Position numbers and translations under genes: made by a program. Shown piece after piece: positions 42,058-53,436 of a stretch of DNA of 64,000 nt; positions within the stretch are counted from its first letter, which is position 1; each line of letters opens with the position of its first letter. The notes under the pieces are model-generated. The model was not told the DNA's origin, ran no database searches, and was given only the letters and a program-made list of their open reading frames with translations. Origin of the DNA: Cydia pomonella (Eukaryota > Arthropoda > Insecta > Lepidoptera > Tortricidae); NCBI RefSeq assembly GCF_033807575.1, contig NC_084706.1, forward strand, positions 27,387,204-27,451,203, in the 5' to 3' direction.

Positions 42058-42829
42058 ATTCTACTACTACTGGGGATACGATAATTCGGTGTTTTTACGG
42101 TAATGAAATCTTTATTATACCTACTCGTATGTACTGAGAGCATCTCTTCTCAACGAACATGAATGTGCTTAAACCGTGCTTATCGTCCATTTGGCGCAGA
42201 CGGATCGTTCCGGATTGTTTTAACGACGGCTTCTGCGGCGCCACTTAACCGAGACATTAAGGGAGCTCAAAGTAAGTATACATACAGAACATACGCAATG
42301 CGACCAAATCAAAAACACGTTTAATAATAAATTCCTTTATTTTAGATACATGCGATCCATAATTACATTTCAATCCATAATCATTAATTTTGTAGCAATT
42401 TAGACAAAATTCAAACAAAAAAAAAAAAAAAAAAAACAAAACAAATCATAACAAAAAAATGGTAATTCCGTTATCTACTTCGTAGCTCGTAATAAAATTG
42501 TAAGCTTGTCTTGTATTGTTATTGTAATTATACCTATTATTTGAAATTTCAAAGTCTAAATAAAAATTGTGCTTGTTATTTTCAAAATTCTAAAGTATGC
42601 TTGTTATAATTGTTAATCGTGCTCGTGTATTATCTTATTTACTAAATGTAACTGTTAAATTCAACTTTAAATTAAAAATACCCAAATATTGTACTTTTTT
42701 TCGGAGCAAAGGAATTTTGTATTAGCTGTAAGTGGAAACTGTTTTGGCTTATGTTCTAACTTTATCTTGTACCTTATTGTATTATTATGTGCTGTATGTT
42801 TCCCAAATAAATAAATTAAATTAAATTAA
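42058..42829. other. AT-rich, probably retroelement 3' UTR
   Basis: Contains an A-run at 42417-42436 and, at 42785-42840, AATAAATAAATTAAATTAAA, which looks like a LINE tail. No coding part was found. Confidence 0.35.
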
Positions 42830-43230
42830 AAAAAATTAAAATTATAGGTAGATAGACAAAATATAAATTAATAAAAAAAATACATTAAAATTACAATACT
42901 TACTTAATTACTTGCACACATATAAATTAAAACGAATAACATACAACTAATTACAAAAAAAAACTAATAAATCAGTTAGACGCCCTGTGCAGCTGATCCC
43001 AATGAAGCTGGAAAGGGCCGTCTAGGCGCTCTGCCACCGTCTGAAGGAGGCTATTCGGGCTGCCGCGCAGGCGCCTCACCAAGGACGCAACGCGCTTGCG
43101 GATTATGGCATGGAAGCCGTCCGTACGTCTCTCGCAAAACATCCCCGATGCACTGCAATAGTGCGGCAGCCCCAACAGCATCCTAAAGCTATTATTATAT
43201 TGGACGCGTAGGGCGCTGAGAGCCCGTAGT

Positions 43231-44548
43231 TAGGGATTGCAATCCGGTCCGGCGGATCCGGTAATCCGGCCGGATCCGGCACTTTTCAGGAGCTACCGGA
43301 TCCGGTAAAAATCACCGGATCCGGTAAAATAAAAAAAACGCCTAAATATAGCACGCACTGTGCGTTTTAGATGAGGAAAAGGCGACGGATGAGAGGTATG
43401 AAGTTGAACAGAGCATAAAACGAATGAAAAAGTTTAAATTTAGTTAAATAAAAATATATTTATTATGTCGATGACTGGGAACAGAAGATGCCTTTCATGT
43501 TGGTGGCACGATATGACGATTACATAAATACTATAATAGAAGGAAAAATTAAAGGATAGAGATGCCATGGAAGGCATTATATGCTAAAGAGAAGGTCAAT
43601 GTTGTGTCATAATGATGTGATATGAGATAAAAAAAAAAAACAAATTAGCAGGATTAAGTCGGCGGTACTCAACCGACTAGAGTTGGGGCTGGGCTAATCA
43701 ATATGTGTTACATGTGTGAATGAATATATGATAACATTGATGATCTTTAGTTTACTCCGCTTTTATATATATATATACATATATATGATAAAATATTGTT
43801 TATTTTCTATTCAAATTTAAGAGAGAATCTTTTGTATTTACAATTTCAACCAATCTTATGCAATTTCCTTCATCTCCTGGTACATGCAACTCTACGTCTA
43901 GCCAATTCTTTATTTGATCCATGTAACTTTTCTGAGGGAGTCCTTTTCCGCGATGGATTTCAATCCTGCACTCTATTATTTTTTGCATGAGATAGTCGTG
44001 TCGTGTTCCATTCCCAAAGTTAATTTTTAAAAATCATACAGTCAACTACTTTCTCGGCCAAAAAAATGAGGGCAAATTGAATATTATTTTGGCTTATTTT
44101 CTTACTATAATGGATGTTAACGTTACAAAGAATTCAATCAAAGAATAGTTACGAAAACTTGTCCTTTCAAGGAGTTCCAATTCCCACCCCACATCCCATT
44201 ACCGGGCTTTGGAAACTAATCAAATTTATAATTGTAAACGAAAATTTGAGCACTTGTGATTGGTTAAATATAATAAATGACCGATTTCATATTTTGTTTT
44301 TAAAGTGATATTGACAGTGTCACACTTTTTACTACTAAGTTCAATTTTATTGTTAAGAAGTTATTTATTAACTTCAAATTATAGATTAAGGAATACGTAT
44401 TACGCAAAAAACTAGAAAAATATGTCATTTAATTAACTTTAATATCCCTATACCAAACCGGATCCGGTCCGGCCGGATCCGGCCGGGTTATGGCCAAAAT
44501 CCGGCCGGATCCGGCCGGATTGAAAATCAATCCGGTTTGCAATCCCTA
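43231..44548. mobile_element. hAT-type DNA transposon, non-autonomous
   Basis: Terminal inverted repeats TAGGGATTGCAATCCGG and TAGGGATTGCAAACCGG (16 of 17) and an exact 8-bp target duplication CCCGTAGT (43223-43230, 44549-44556), the length typical of hAT. Both ends carry clustered CCGGATCCGG-like words (43250-43325, 44458-44520). No hAT transposase frame is visible; the interior carries RTE-like scraps. Confidence 0.85.
43484..43990. pseudogene. two opposed RTE-like C-terminal scraps in the hAT
   Basis: On the plus strand (43490-43557) a frame reads LVARYDDYINTIIEGKIKG before a stop. On the minus strand (43988-43800) a frame reads KIIECRIEIHRGKGLPQKSY then MDQIKNWL. Both resemble the IIxGKIxGKR...RxSYxxxIKxW ending of RTE-group proteins. 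Short and diverged, so tentative. Confidence 0.35.
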
Positions 44549-44954
44549 CCCGTAGTGTATAGTTAATCCATAGGCTGCAGGTTTAAAATGATTGACAATA
44601 CGCCTTAAAAAGGGTAACCTTAGCTTCTTTAGTACACCTTGCGGACCTACGAATCAACATATTGCTCCTTACTGCGAGCGCCCTGCACTCCCTCTCCACA
44701 TCTTTGTCGTCACTCAGACTCTCCGTGACCCAGTGTCCAAGGTATTTAAACTCTTTAACGATATTAAGAGGTGTGTTTTCCAGTTTAGCCGGTACTTTAA
44801 AAAAAATTCCAAAAACAAACTAAGTAATTTAGTCGGATTTATTGTGGCCAACTACTGCTGGGTACAGTCTTGACATAAAATTTAGAATAAAAAAAATAGA
44901 CTATGACAAAGACAAACACACCTTACCCAGTAGATTAAGGAAGAATGTTGAAAA

Positions 44955-45066
44955 AAAATGAAAAATGAAAAAATGTTTATTCTGTTTAAGAATTACTTAT
45001 ACAGTTGTAAGTGTTGGCGCCTCTTTTTAAGTAACAAATACCTGTGTTAAGAGGCACCGCTCTTCC
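44955..45066 (+). mobile_element. family Y repeat
   Basis: Shares the CTCTTTTTAAGTA and GAGGCACCGCTC region with 29105-29222; it begins with an A-rich GAAAAATGAAAAAATG stretch. Confidence 0.4.
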
Positions 45067-45202
45067 TTAATTAGTAATAGAACAATTTTTTTAAAATTTA
45101 AATAGAAATAAAAAGATAAAATTAACATATCAGAGACTAACAAAAGTAATTGCTTATAGATTAATTTAACCTAATGAGAAGATGGACTTGCAAGTCCATA
45201 TA

Positions 45203-45247
45203 TGTGTGTGTGTGTGTGCGTGTGTGCCTGTGTGTGTGTGTGTGTGT
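45203..45247. repeat. (GT)n microsatellite, interrupted
   Basis: About 45 bp of GT with two interruptions, next to a small palindrome TGGACTTGCAAGTCCA. Confidence 0.9.
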
Positions 45248-45469
45248 TTAAAGTCCTAAAATATTTTGAATTAAGTTTTCTGTATCATAATAACTCTTAC
45301 ATTTAAGCCAGTCTGTTATAATTATTTTACATTCATAAATGTTGAGTGCTACCGTTCGCCTGACAAGCAGTTTGGCGAAAAATATGTAAAATGAATATTG
45401 GTGTGTATTTCTTATTGAGTAAAATAAAAATAAAAATTAAATTAATTAACAATAGCACTTCCTCTATTT

Positions 45470-45746
45470 TTAGGGTTCCGTGCCCAAAGGGTAAAACGGG
45501 ACCCAATTACTGAGACTCCGCTACCGTCCGTCTGTGACCAGGCTGTATCTCATGAACCGTTATAGTTAAAAAGTTAAAATTTTCACAGATTATGTATTTC
45601 TGTAGCCACTATAACAACCAATACTAAAAAACAGAATAAAATAAATATTTAAGGGGGCTCCCATAAAATAGACGTGATATTTTTGTTTGTTTTTATAGAT
45701 AACCCTTCGCACGCGACTCTGACTCGCACTTGACCGGGATTTTATT
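45470..45746 (+). mobile_element. family V element, near full length
   Basis: Matches 16733-17032 from TTAGGGTTCCGTGCCC to GACTCGCACTTGACCGGG; the GTCC array is much shorter. Confidence 0.7.
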
Positions 45747-46049
45747 GCTGCTGAAAGTTCCATAAGACCATTTTATTCGGTCATCTCCCCACTCCCCTCC
45801 CCCTCCCTTGTAGGCTCTATGTTCTGACTCAGAACAACAATTCCTCTCAGTCGAAAAGTCTCTTTGGGTTGTTTCTCATTAAATCATCATATTGCGGTCA
45901 TAACCATTGGCTAAACGTCGAATTCATTTTGATTGATAAATGCAATCTTTAACCCTTTATGGGATGGAGCACACTTAGATTTTATACGGCAAAAATTTCC
46001 TTATTATATCATCTTTTTGTGTTTTTTTCTTATGCAGAATTTTTAGCGC
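45747..46049. other. unassigned sequence
   Basis: No supported feature; a CCCCTCCCC-rich word at 45788-45806. Confidence 0.35.
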
Positions 46050-46362
46050 GAAGCGCTGGTGGCCTAGCGGTAAGAGCGTGCGACTTGCAATCCGGAGGTC
46101 GCGGGTTCAAACTCTGGCTCGTACCAATGAGTTTGTCGGAACTTATTTTCGGATATTTACCAGTCGCTTTTCGGTGAAGGAAAACATCGTGAGGAAACCG
46201 GACTAATCCCAAACAAGGCCTAGTTTACCCTCTGGGTTGGAAGGTCAAATGGCAGTCTCTTTCGTAAAAACTAGTGCCTACGCCAAATCTTGGGATTAGT
46301 TGTCAAGCGGACCCCAGGCTCCGTGGCAAAATGCCGGGACAACGCGAGGAAGAAGAAGAAGC
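46050..46362 (+). mobile_element. SINE B, reference full-length copy
   Basis: tRNA-like head (GGTGGCCTAGCGGTAAGAGC as A box, CGCGGGTTCAAACTC as B box), body with GGTGAAGGAAAACATCGTGA and CTCTGGGTTGGAAGGTCA, and a GAGGAAGAAGAAGAAG tail. Confidence 0.8.
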
Positions 46363-46787
46363 AGAATTTTTAGGGCTTGTAGTGATGGATGAGGTTTGAA
46401 TCGTGTAATTTTATCTTGGCCGTTAACGGATTTAAAAGCAATAAGTTTTTGATTAGTAAAAGAGGTATTAAACAAATTTGCAAATTAAACTAGGAAAAAC
46501 ATACATAAGTCGGCCCATAAAATGAAAGCACTGTTATTGGCAGAACAATAATATCAATAATTGTAATAAGTTGAATAAAGGCATAACTGTTAAAAACCTG
46601 ACATTACCAAGTACTGGCCAGAGGTCATGTTTCCCGGAAAAATCTTAACATCGCGATGTAGGAATTTTCACGCACGGTACAGCGAAATCTAGCAAGTAAT
46701 TCGATAACTAAACTTAACTCCTTACAAATAAAACTAGGAAATACATATAGAAGTTGGACAAGTTTGTGCAGGCAGTTATTCTAGTAT
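46363..46787. other. unassigned sequence
   Basis: No supported feature. Confidence 0.4.
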
Positions 46788-46935
46788 TTTATGCAACAGT
46801 TGTATAAGAAGGGTCAAAAAAGGCGAGTGGCGTGAGTTACAATGTGAGCCGGAGCCGAAGGCGTAGGCGAACATTGTAAAGGAATACGCCACGAGCATTT
46901 TTTGACCTACTTATACAACGTTGCATACAATATTT
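46788..46935. mobile_element. foldback MITE, about 148 bp
   Basis: TATGCAACAGTTGTATAAG on the left is mirrored by CTTATACAACGTTGCATA on the right, and GGTCAAAAAA by TTTTTTGACC. The loop carries GCCGGAGCCGAAGGC. Confidence 0.6.
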
Positions 46936-47948
46936 TTCCTACGAGTCAACAAAAATAAATCTTAATTTAGGTAAACAAAGCAAAAGTATATAGCCAAGAC
47001 GCGCGAGCATACCTTGTTACGCGCCCAGCCCGCCCCGGGCCGCGGCCGGCCGGTCAGCGACACCTCGTAACTCATGAGGCCCTGGTACTTGCTACTTGCT
47101 AAATTAAATTTTTGGACAGTTTTTTCTCAATTTTGGCCACCGTAGCCTACGGAAACTAACAAGCAACGCTAAGCGGTCTTCGTAGTCTATGGGTGTTGCT
47201 ATATTACGGGTGTCACATGCGTGTTTCTGACTAATGAAGTAATTATTTTTACTATGCAACCAAATGAATATTTTGTAAGTTGGCAGCAATGCACTTAGTT
47301 TAAAACTGTATTCGTTTTGGTTTTGTTAGGTTAGTAGCCATTAATCGCAGTAACGTTATAGCGATTAAAAGCACAAGAGCTTTTATGAGGAATAAACAAT
47401 ATACACTTTTCTTGAAACCTTTTATGTATGTTCTTATATTCGTGTTAATAAATGCATAAATGACAGATAACAGTAGAGGAGTAGGAAAAGTGTTTATCTA
47501 ACTTAGCTAAACAGCAAGTATCTCGGTCTAGAATTCTAGATAACATTTGATATACAGCTTGAATATTCTAAATTTACATACTAGTTCGTTTAGAGAGCGT
47601 AGCCTTGCAATTAGCAAAGGTATGAATACACAGATCCCTTGCAACTAGATGGAGCATCTCATACTTATTGCAGTTCAACAAACTTAGGTATAAAGGTAGG
47701 CACGAACTTTTTAGGGTTTACTTTACATTGGACATTTCATGTCGTTTGTAATGACAAACAAATTAGCTGGGATAATGAATGGCTCAACAATTAGAAACCC
47801 GTGACTGTACAATGCATGGATTCATTGCATTGCGGCAGAAAACGTAAAAAAGGACATTTAATCGAGACATTTGTATTAAATTAAGACGTTTTCCGCAGAA
47901 GTTTAATATCGCCAATTACCTATCGTAGTGGGGAGGATCATACTCCTA
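46936..47948. other. unassigned sequence
   Basis: About 1 kb; a GC-rich patch (47015-47085) has a GGCCGCGGCCGGCCGG run. No gene or repeat supported. Confidence 0.35.
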
Positions 47949-48008
47949 CATACATACATACATACATACATACATACATACATACATACATACATACATA
48001 CATACATA
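47949..48008. repeat. (CATA)n microsatellite
   Basis: Fifteen or so CATA units abutting the 5' edge of the LINE fragment that follows. Confidence 0.97.
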
Positions 48009-48010
48009 GT

Positions 48011-48470
48011 CAGTCGAGAGGAGAGCCAAGAGAATCATTAATGATGACGTTCTGACGAATACTCAACTCCAAAGTCTGGAGCATCGTCGCAAGGTTGCCA
48101 GCCTAACGATTTTTTATAGAATACATTTTGGAGAGTGTGCCGAGGAACTGCACAACCTTATTCCGCCGTCCCCATTTCACCATCGGACTACCAGACAATC
48201 GGCACTTCGGCATCGCTTCATGGTAGGTATTCCACAAATATGCACGAAGTGTTTTGATTCAACATTCCTTATGCGAACTGCCAAGGAGTGGAATGCCCTG
48301 CCCGAGTCTTAGTTTCCGCATGAGTACAATCTGGGTCTCTTCAAGGCTAGAGTAAATAGGTATCTCATAGGTAAGCGTGCTCCACAGACCGCATCATCAG
48401 TATGTATCATCACTTACCATCATGTGAGATCGTGGTCAAACGCCTGCCTATCCTCCATAAAAAAAAACAA
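48011..48470 (+). pseudogene. CR1/Jockey-like LINE C-terminus with one stop
   Basis: A single frame reads VERRAKRIINDDVLTNTQLQ, HRRKVASLTIFYRIHFGECA, HHRTTRQSALRHRFMVGIPQ, STFLMRTAKEWNALPES then an in-frame stop, then FPHEYNLGLFKARVNRYLIG. This is the end of the RT protein of a family also represented at 3960-4100. It is 5'-truncated at the CATA array and ends in an A-rich tail. Confidence 0.75.
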
Positions 48471-48799
48471 AAACAAAAATACATTTTATATATTTGTTCT
48501 CCCACTATACTGCCCCCTGGCAACGTCCTTTATTGAAGACCCGAGGATTTTATCCTAATGAATGTTTTAATTATACGGAATTTTGACTCTTAGAGACTCT
48601 ATACATCTCTAAGGATAATTTGATAAAAGTCATTTAGTTCTGAGGTTCTGACATTTAGAGATATTTACACCTCTAATAATTTTAGATTTTTTTTTGTATG
48701 TTTGTTTTTTTATTATTATTTTTTAGTTATTTTTTTGTAATTGTATTTTATACTTAATTGTTGATGTGCTTGTTTTTGTTTGTATGTAAATTCCATGTT

Positions 48800-48875
48800 G
48801 ACGTGTAAAAGTGCCCTTGTGGCCTATTTGCTGAATAAATGTTGATGTTGAAGTTGAAGTTGAAGAAGGTTGACA
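48800..48875 (+). mobile_element. LINE 3' end, family K-like
   Basis: AAAGTGCCCTTGTGGCCTAT, then GCTGAATAAATG and a GTTGAA short tandem tail. A/T-rich sequence 48480-48800 is probably its UTR. Confidence 0.5.
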
Positions 48876-48880
48876 TAATG

Positions 48881-49341
48881 CGCCATTCAGCAGGTCTTCT
48901 AAAGGAGATTGGAACCATATTATATTGGAATCATGTCAGATCCATGTTAGATTAGTAACACATGATATGGTCGGAATTGGCCTGTATGTCTCACGACAGT
49001 TTAATTTCGATGTTAAAATATTAATAGTTACGTAAATGCGTTTTAATTAATGATACGGAGTCGGTGTGATGTAGTCTATTTACTCGTAAATATATTCAAG
49101 AATCCTCAACGTTAGTAAATCCTGTTGCTTTGTTTGTGTGTATTTACATATAAGTTTATACATTCAGCTTCAATTTTAGTAATGAGAGCAATTTATCATC
49201 ATCGTATTCCTAGCGTTGTTCGCATCACAAAAAAAACCTTCATTTAAAAAAAAAAACAGGTTGCGTAGCAACCGTGCCAATAGTTAACGCTCCGTGTCGT
49301 ACTATTTTTGTTACACCTTGTATGTCTATATCTAAAAGCCT
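48881..49341. other. unassigned sequence
   Basis: No supported feature. Confidence 0.4.
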
Positions 49342-49433
49342 ACCGCGTACCACGTTCGACGTGTTGCCTTGTCACACTTACGTACGAATTAACAAGTGCG
49401 ACAGAGAGGCAACACGTCGAACGCACTTCGCGG
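49342..49433. repeat. imperfect hairpin, 92 bp
   Basis: ACCGCGTACCACGTTCGACG and GTGTTGCC are mirrored by GGCAACACGTCGAACGCAC and CGCGGT. Possibly a small MITE. Confidence 0.5.
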
Positions 49434-49579
49434 TCTCTGGCACTAGTTTTCGTAGCTAGAAATTGTAATACAATAAGTACAAATAATTAAAATCGCAGAA
49501 ACATTATAGAAATACAGTCAGCATCAAAAGTAGTGTAATGCAAAAGACTAAGCGCAGATTTGTTATTCTACTAGTTCAT

Positions 49580-49633
49580 TCCTAATGAGTAATTTAGGGG
49601 TGAAAAGGAAACAGACAGATAGACAGACAGACG

Positions 49634-49701
<68 letters not shown>

Positions 49702-49704
49702 GGC

Positions 49705-49759
<55 letters not shown>

Positions 49760-50255
49760 TAGATAGATAGATAGATACACAAGGTGTTTTGCATTTATAA
49801 TAGTTTGAGTAGCGAGTAAATTTTTTTTTTTCTTAATCCTACTTGTTCATTTTTAATAAATACATTTTTAATAAAATTCATTAAAAGAAGCCCGGTAAAC
49901 AAACGGCCACATACAACAGCCCTTTACATTAATCCGGTCATTCATTTCCGAAAACCGGACGGGATGATGATGATGATTGATGTAGACTATCCTATGTCTT
50001 TAACTATCTCCAAACCAAATTTCACCCAAATTCGGATCAGTGATTTAGGGGTGAAAAGGGAACATGAAGACAGGCAGCAGATAGACAGAGTGTTTCACAT
50101 TTTGAGTAGGTAGGGAGTAAAATTGTTTTTTTTTTTCTAAATCCTACTTGTTCATTTTTAATTCATTCAAATAATCCCGGTAAACAGACGGCCACGTACA
50201 GCAGCCCATTACATTAATCCGGTCATTAATTTCCCTGAAGACCCGGGCAAAAATT
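49580..50255 (+). repeat. tandem duplication, period about 450 bp
   Basis: Unit 1 (49590-49950) and unit 2 (50045-50240) share, in order, ATTTAGGGGTGAAAAGG, CTACTTGTTCATTTTTAAT, CCCGGTAAACA, CGGCCAC and TACATTAATCCGGTCATT. Unit 1 has acquired a long CAGA array where unit 2 has only GACAGGCAGCAGATAGACAG. Confidence 0.65.
49612..49777. repeat. (CAGA)n microsatellite
   Basis: About 165 bp of CAGA passing into AGAT at the right end. Gln/Thr/Asp/Arg and Ser/Val/Cys/Leu frames across it are artefacts. Confidence 0.98.
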
Positions 50256-50814
50256 TGTTCAAATTCGCGTGACATTCGTGTGTTGAGACAGATTTACCAT
50301 CTGAGGTCATGAAAATAGCGGAATTTAGATGATTAAAAAATAAATATAAATAAATCTACAAGGTGCCCGTGAGTATTGCAAGAGATTTTAACGGTGCATT
50401 TCTGATGGCAATAGAAGCAAAAAATGTTATATGACTTTGTGAAATTCGAAAAAAAAAATTTGTGTTTTTGTTATTTTTTCCCTTTTTTTGAACACTCCTG
50501 TACATAAAACGTAATTTTTCTTGATAAACATATAACCTAAAATTAACTAAAAAGTTTTTTTTTATTTGGGGGTAGCCTCTCGAATACATCTTTTTAATTT
50601 TCCGATGTCAATCAATAGGTATGTCCAGACTAGACCTCATAGTGGCAATACCGCAGTCAAAAATGTGTTTTGTACCGACTTATGGCGAAAGAATGATTTC
50701 GAAAAACATTTAATTATCTCTGATACTAGGTCTAATCCAGAAAATCTTATATAAATAAATCCCATTGAATCTCGGTCTCCGTCTCGGTCTCGGCCCAGAC
50801 AAAAAAAGCGTTGT
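50256..50814. other. unassigned sequence
   Basis: No supported feature; a CGGTCTC tandem word at 50770-50795. Confidence 0.35.
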
Positions 50815-51362
50815 CGGTCGGACCTTACTTCCTTGCATTATCTCAGGCAATTTTGCAACGGCTCATGGAAGCCAAGGCTCCGCTTGGCAACTAATCTCAA
50901 GAACGAGTGTAGGCACTAGTTTTTTCGAAAGCGACTGCCATCTGACCCTTCATCCCTAGAGGGTAAACTAGGCCTTATAGTGATTATAGTGCAGTCATTA
51001 TATCCAAAAAACCGACCCTACCCGTGAATAATCAGTTCTTGGATTTTTTTTTTCGAAGGCCCTCGGGGGGGTCACTGGGAGTATAAATTCAAAAAGTAGA
51101 CCGAATGGTCCCCCCCCCCCGGAGGGACCTACGAAAAAAAAATCCAAGAACTGATTATTCACGGGTAGGGTCGGTTTTTTGGATATAACGACTGTACTAT
51201 TAGTCCGGTTTCCTCACTATGTTTTCCTTTACCAAAAAGCGACTGGTAAATATCAAATGATATTTCGTACATAAGTTCCGAAAAACTAATTGGTACCGGG
51301 GTTTAAACGCGCGACCTCCGGATTGAAAGTCGCACGCTTCTACCGCTAGGCCGCCAGCGCTT
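50815..51362 (-). mobile_element. SINE B interrupted by a MITE
   Basis: Minus-strand SINE B (head at 51362, body ending about 50815), broken at the TTA in GGATTAGTCC by a 213-bp palindromic element. Confidence 0.7.
50987..51199. mobile_element. palindromic MITE with TTA target duplication
   Basis: 213 bp; ends TAGTGCAGTCATTATATCC and (reverse complement) TAGTACAGTCGTTATATCC. Arms of about 85 bp are nearly perfect, and the centre is bounded by G and C homopolymers. TTA at 50984-50986 and 51200-51202 equals the single TTA in intact SINE B, so the insertion duplicated 3 bp, as PIF/Harbinger-type elements do. Confidence 0.8.
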
Positions 51363-52538
51363 CACCACCATTCCCGATTACCATTTTTCCGAGCGTGTTA
51401 GGGGAATATTTCGATTTCTCTGGCAAAAATACCTGTGGGCAAAAGACTCCAGCTACACTTCTTTAGCTCATTTTGTTGGACTTACTTTAGAATTCGTGTC
51501 TGTTTTGTGGCCCATCGCGACCGACTTATTCCCCAGAAACTTTCACTTTACAAAGAATATCCACGACAGTTTTTTTTCTCTTAAAGCAACAAAGAATCGT
51601 ATATAACGTTTTTTATTCAAGGTAGAATATTTTCTCACTTGGGGATCCGATTTAGATATTAAAAAATTACGGCTTACATTGTGATATGACCTTGATGATC
51701 GGTGCATGCGAAAAGAAGTGGAAATCGTGCATGAGATGCGCGCCAATCTGCAAGACGATGTCTGCAGTCTGAAATTGTTAAACTGGAATCGACTTCAGGA
51801 TTTATATTGTTAAGATGTATGCTCAGAAAACGGAGTCTTTGAAAAGTTGTAGCGCTGTTAGAAATCATAATACGTTTTCCAAAAAATTAATTAGAAATCT
51901 TAAGGCCTTGGGACGTCAGTTTATGACTTTCGCTCGACAGAAAAAAATCAATCTACATCAGGACTAAAATGAACTTTAAGTAATTATAATAAATTGTACA
52001 CAGAAACTAAAAACATGAAAATTATTTCTAAAAATAAGCAATATTATGCTGGAAGGAACTCAGCGATTACTTCTTTAAAATTAAAACACACAAAAAATTA
52101 CTGCATGATTGGCTCGAATTCAAGTGCGTGGCACCGCTGTACTGGCCCCCTTCTCATTGCCCGTAAGATATGTCAATGACTTCAGCTTTTTAGCTATTCA
52201 TATTTTACTTTGGCTTTAAAATATTTAATTTAACGCGCTCTGGGTCTTAAAGGGCGAAAATGTAATGAACGTTGATTAATTAAAAAAGGCAGTAAGCCAT
52301 TTCGTTAAAATTAATATTATTAACTGGGCTTACTTTATGTATTTTTTGTTTCCTCGCTCCTTGGGTTATATTTTATTACAATTGTTAGATAAAAAATAAC
52401 TCGAACTGGAGGCCAATTCACAGTTACATTTAAACATCGAAGTGAAATCTATTTTTTTTTTGGTCATACGTGCGTCTCGCTTGCGTCAATATATGTACCT
52501 ACAAAATAAGCCTGAGCGATTTTTTTTTTCTTATTCTT
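51363..52538. other. unassigned sequence
   Basis: About 1.2 kb of apparently low-copy DNA with only short frames (67 codons or fewer). A first place to look for an unrecognised host exon. Confidence 0.35.
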
Positions 52539-52794
52539 ATATTATAGGACATTATTACACAAATTGACTAAGTCCCACAGTAAGCTCAATAAGGCTTGTG
52601 TTGAGGGTATTTAGACAACGATATATATAATATATAAATATTTATAAATACTTAAATACATAGAAAACACCCATGACTCAGGAACAAATATCCATGCTCA
52701 TCACACGAATAAATGCCCTTACCAGGATTTGAACCCGGGACCATCAGCTTCGTAGCAAGTTCACTACCCACTAGGCTAAGCTAAACCGGTCGTC
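52539..52794 (-). mobile_element. SINE A, near full length
   Basis: Complete minus-strand head and body, with a small duplication in the A-box region (AAGCTAAACC). Confidence 0.85.
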
Positions 52795-52810
52795 AGACAC
52801 TATTTAGATT

Positions 52811-53170
52811 TTTTTATATTACGTCGTAATAATTATATGATAGAGATAAGCAATAATTAAGCTTCAAATAAGCAATCGGCCCGCCCGATAGTAAGTAGTC
52901 TCCGTAGCCTATGGACGCCTGCGACTCAAGAGGTGCTACATGCACGTTGTCGACCTTAACACTCCGCACCCTCGACGAGCTCTGGAAACCTTACTTACCG
53001 GCAGGAACGCAACACTATGAGTAGGGTCTAGTGTTATTTAGCTGCGGTTTTCTGAAAGGTGGAGTACTTCCCCAGTTGGGCTCTGCTCTAGATCTGGAGT
53101 GACATCTGCTGTGTTGTGCCATGTCACACAAACCGAGATGACATTCACAGTGCCCAGACCTCTCTTTTGG
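52811..53170 (-). mobile_element. LINE family H, 3' end
   Basis: Second copy of 26596-26935, with about 40 extra bases near the 3' end (52825-52865). The frame end NNTRPYS is kept. Confidence 0.6.
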
Positions 53171-53176
53171 ACGTAG

Positions 53177-53350
53177 TTCAAGAGGGAAGAATAGCTTTGC
53201 GATGCGAAGTAACGGTAACTTTTCTACAAAATTCCATTTCGAGAGAAACCGTTTTCCACTAACTAAATTTGAAGAAATCACTTTGATTTTGATGTCGATC
53301 GCTTCAGCATAATATATTCTAAGTTTATAGGTTTCGTTTTTAAAAAATAA
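53177..53350. repeat. family M repeat, copy 1
   Basis: AAGAGGGAAGAATAGCTTT, GAAGTAACGGTAA, TTCCACTAACTAAAT and ATGTCGATCGCTTCAGCAT, as in 55297-55466. It abuts LINE H. Confidence 0.55.
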
Positions 53351-53436
53351 AATAAAAAATTGTATTGCATTGCCGTGAATTATTTTTTAAAAGTGTTTTT
53401 GAATATATAGACACGTCGATCGCTTGTTTTATATAT

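Larger units (their letters stand above)
42972..44806 (-). pseudogene. RT remnant of the 857-codon LINE family, split by hAT
   Basis: The right part (44556-44806) reads VKEFKYLGHWVTESLSDDKD, RRALAVRSNMLIRRSARCTK, LFKAYCQSF; the left part (42972-43222) reads SALRVQYNNSFRMLLGLPHY then CSASGMF and ends with a stop. Joined, they follow the C-terminal third of the frame at 55647 (VKYLGHIVTETLIDDADIER, LFKAYCQSFYTC, PRYCSASDMF). A 1318-bp DNA transposon with 8-bp target duplication lies between. Confidence 0.8.

Noticed and set aside
46064..46136. Functional tRNA gene
   Set aside because: The same head recurs with the same non-tRNA body at 29341, 51362 and 62016, so it is the SINE B head.
47949..48008. 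Possible CRISPR-like regular repeat
   Set aside because: Contiguous tetranucleotide units with no spacers, in a eukaryotic repeat context.
49571..49794. Ser/Val/Cys/Leu and Gln/Thr/Asp/Arg repeat frames
   Set aside because: Artefacts of the CAGA array.
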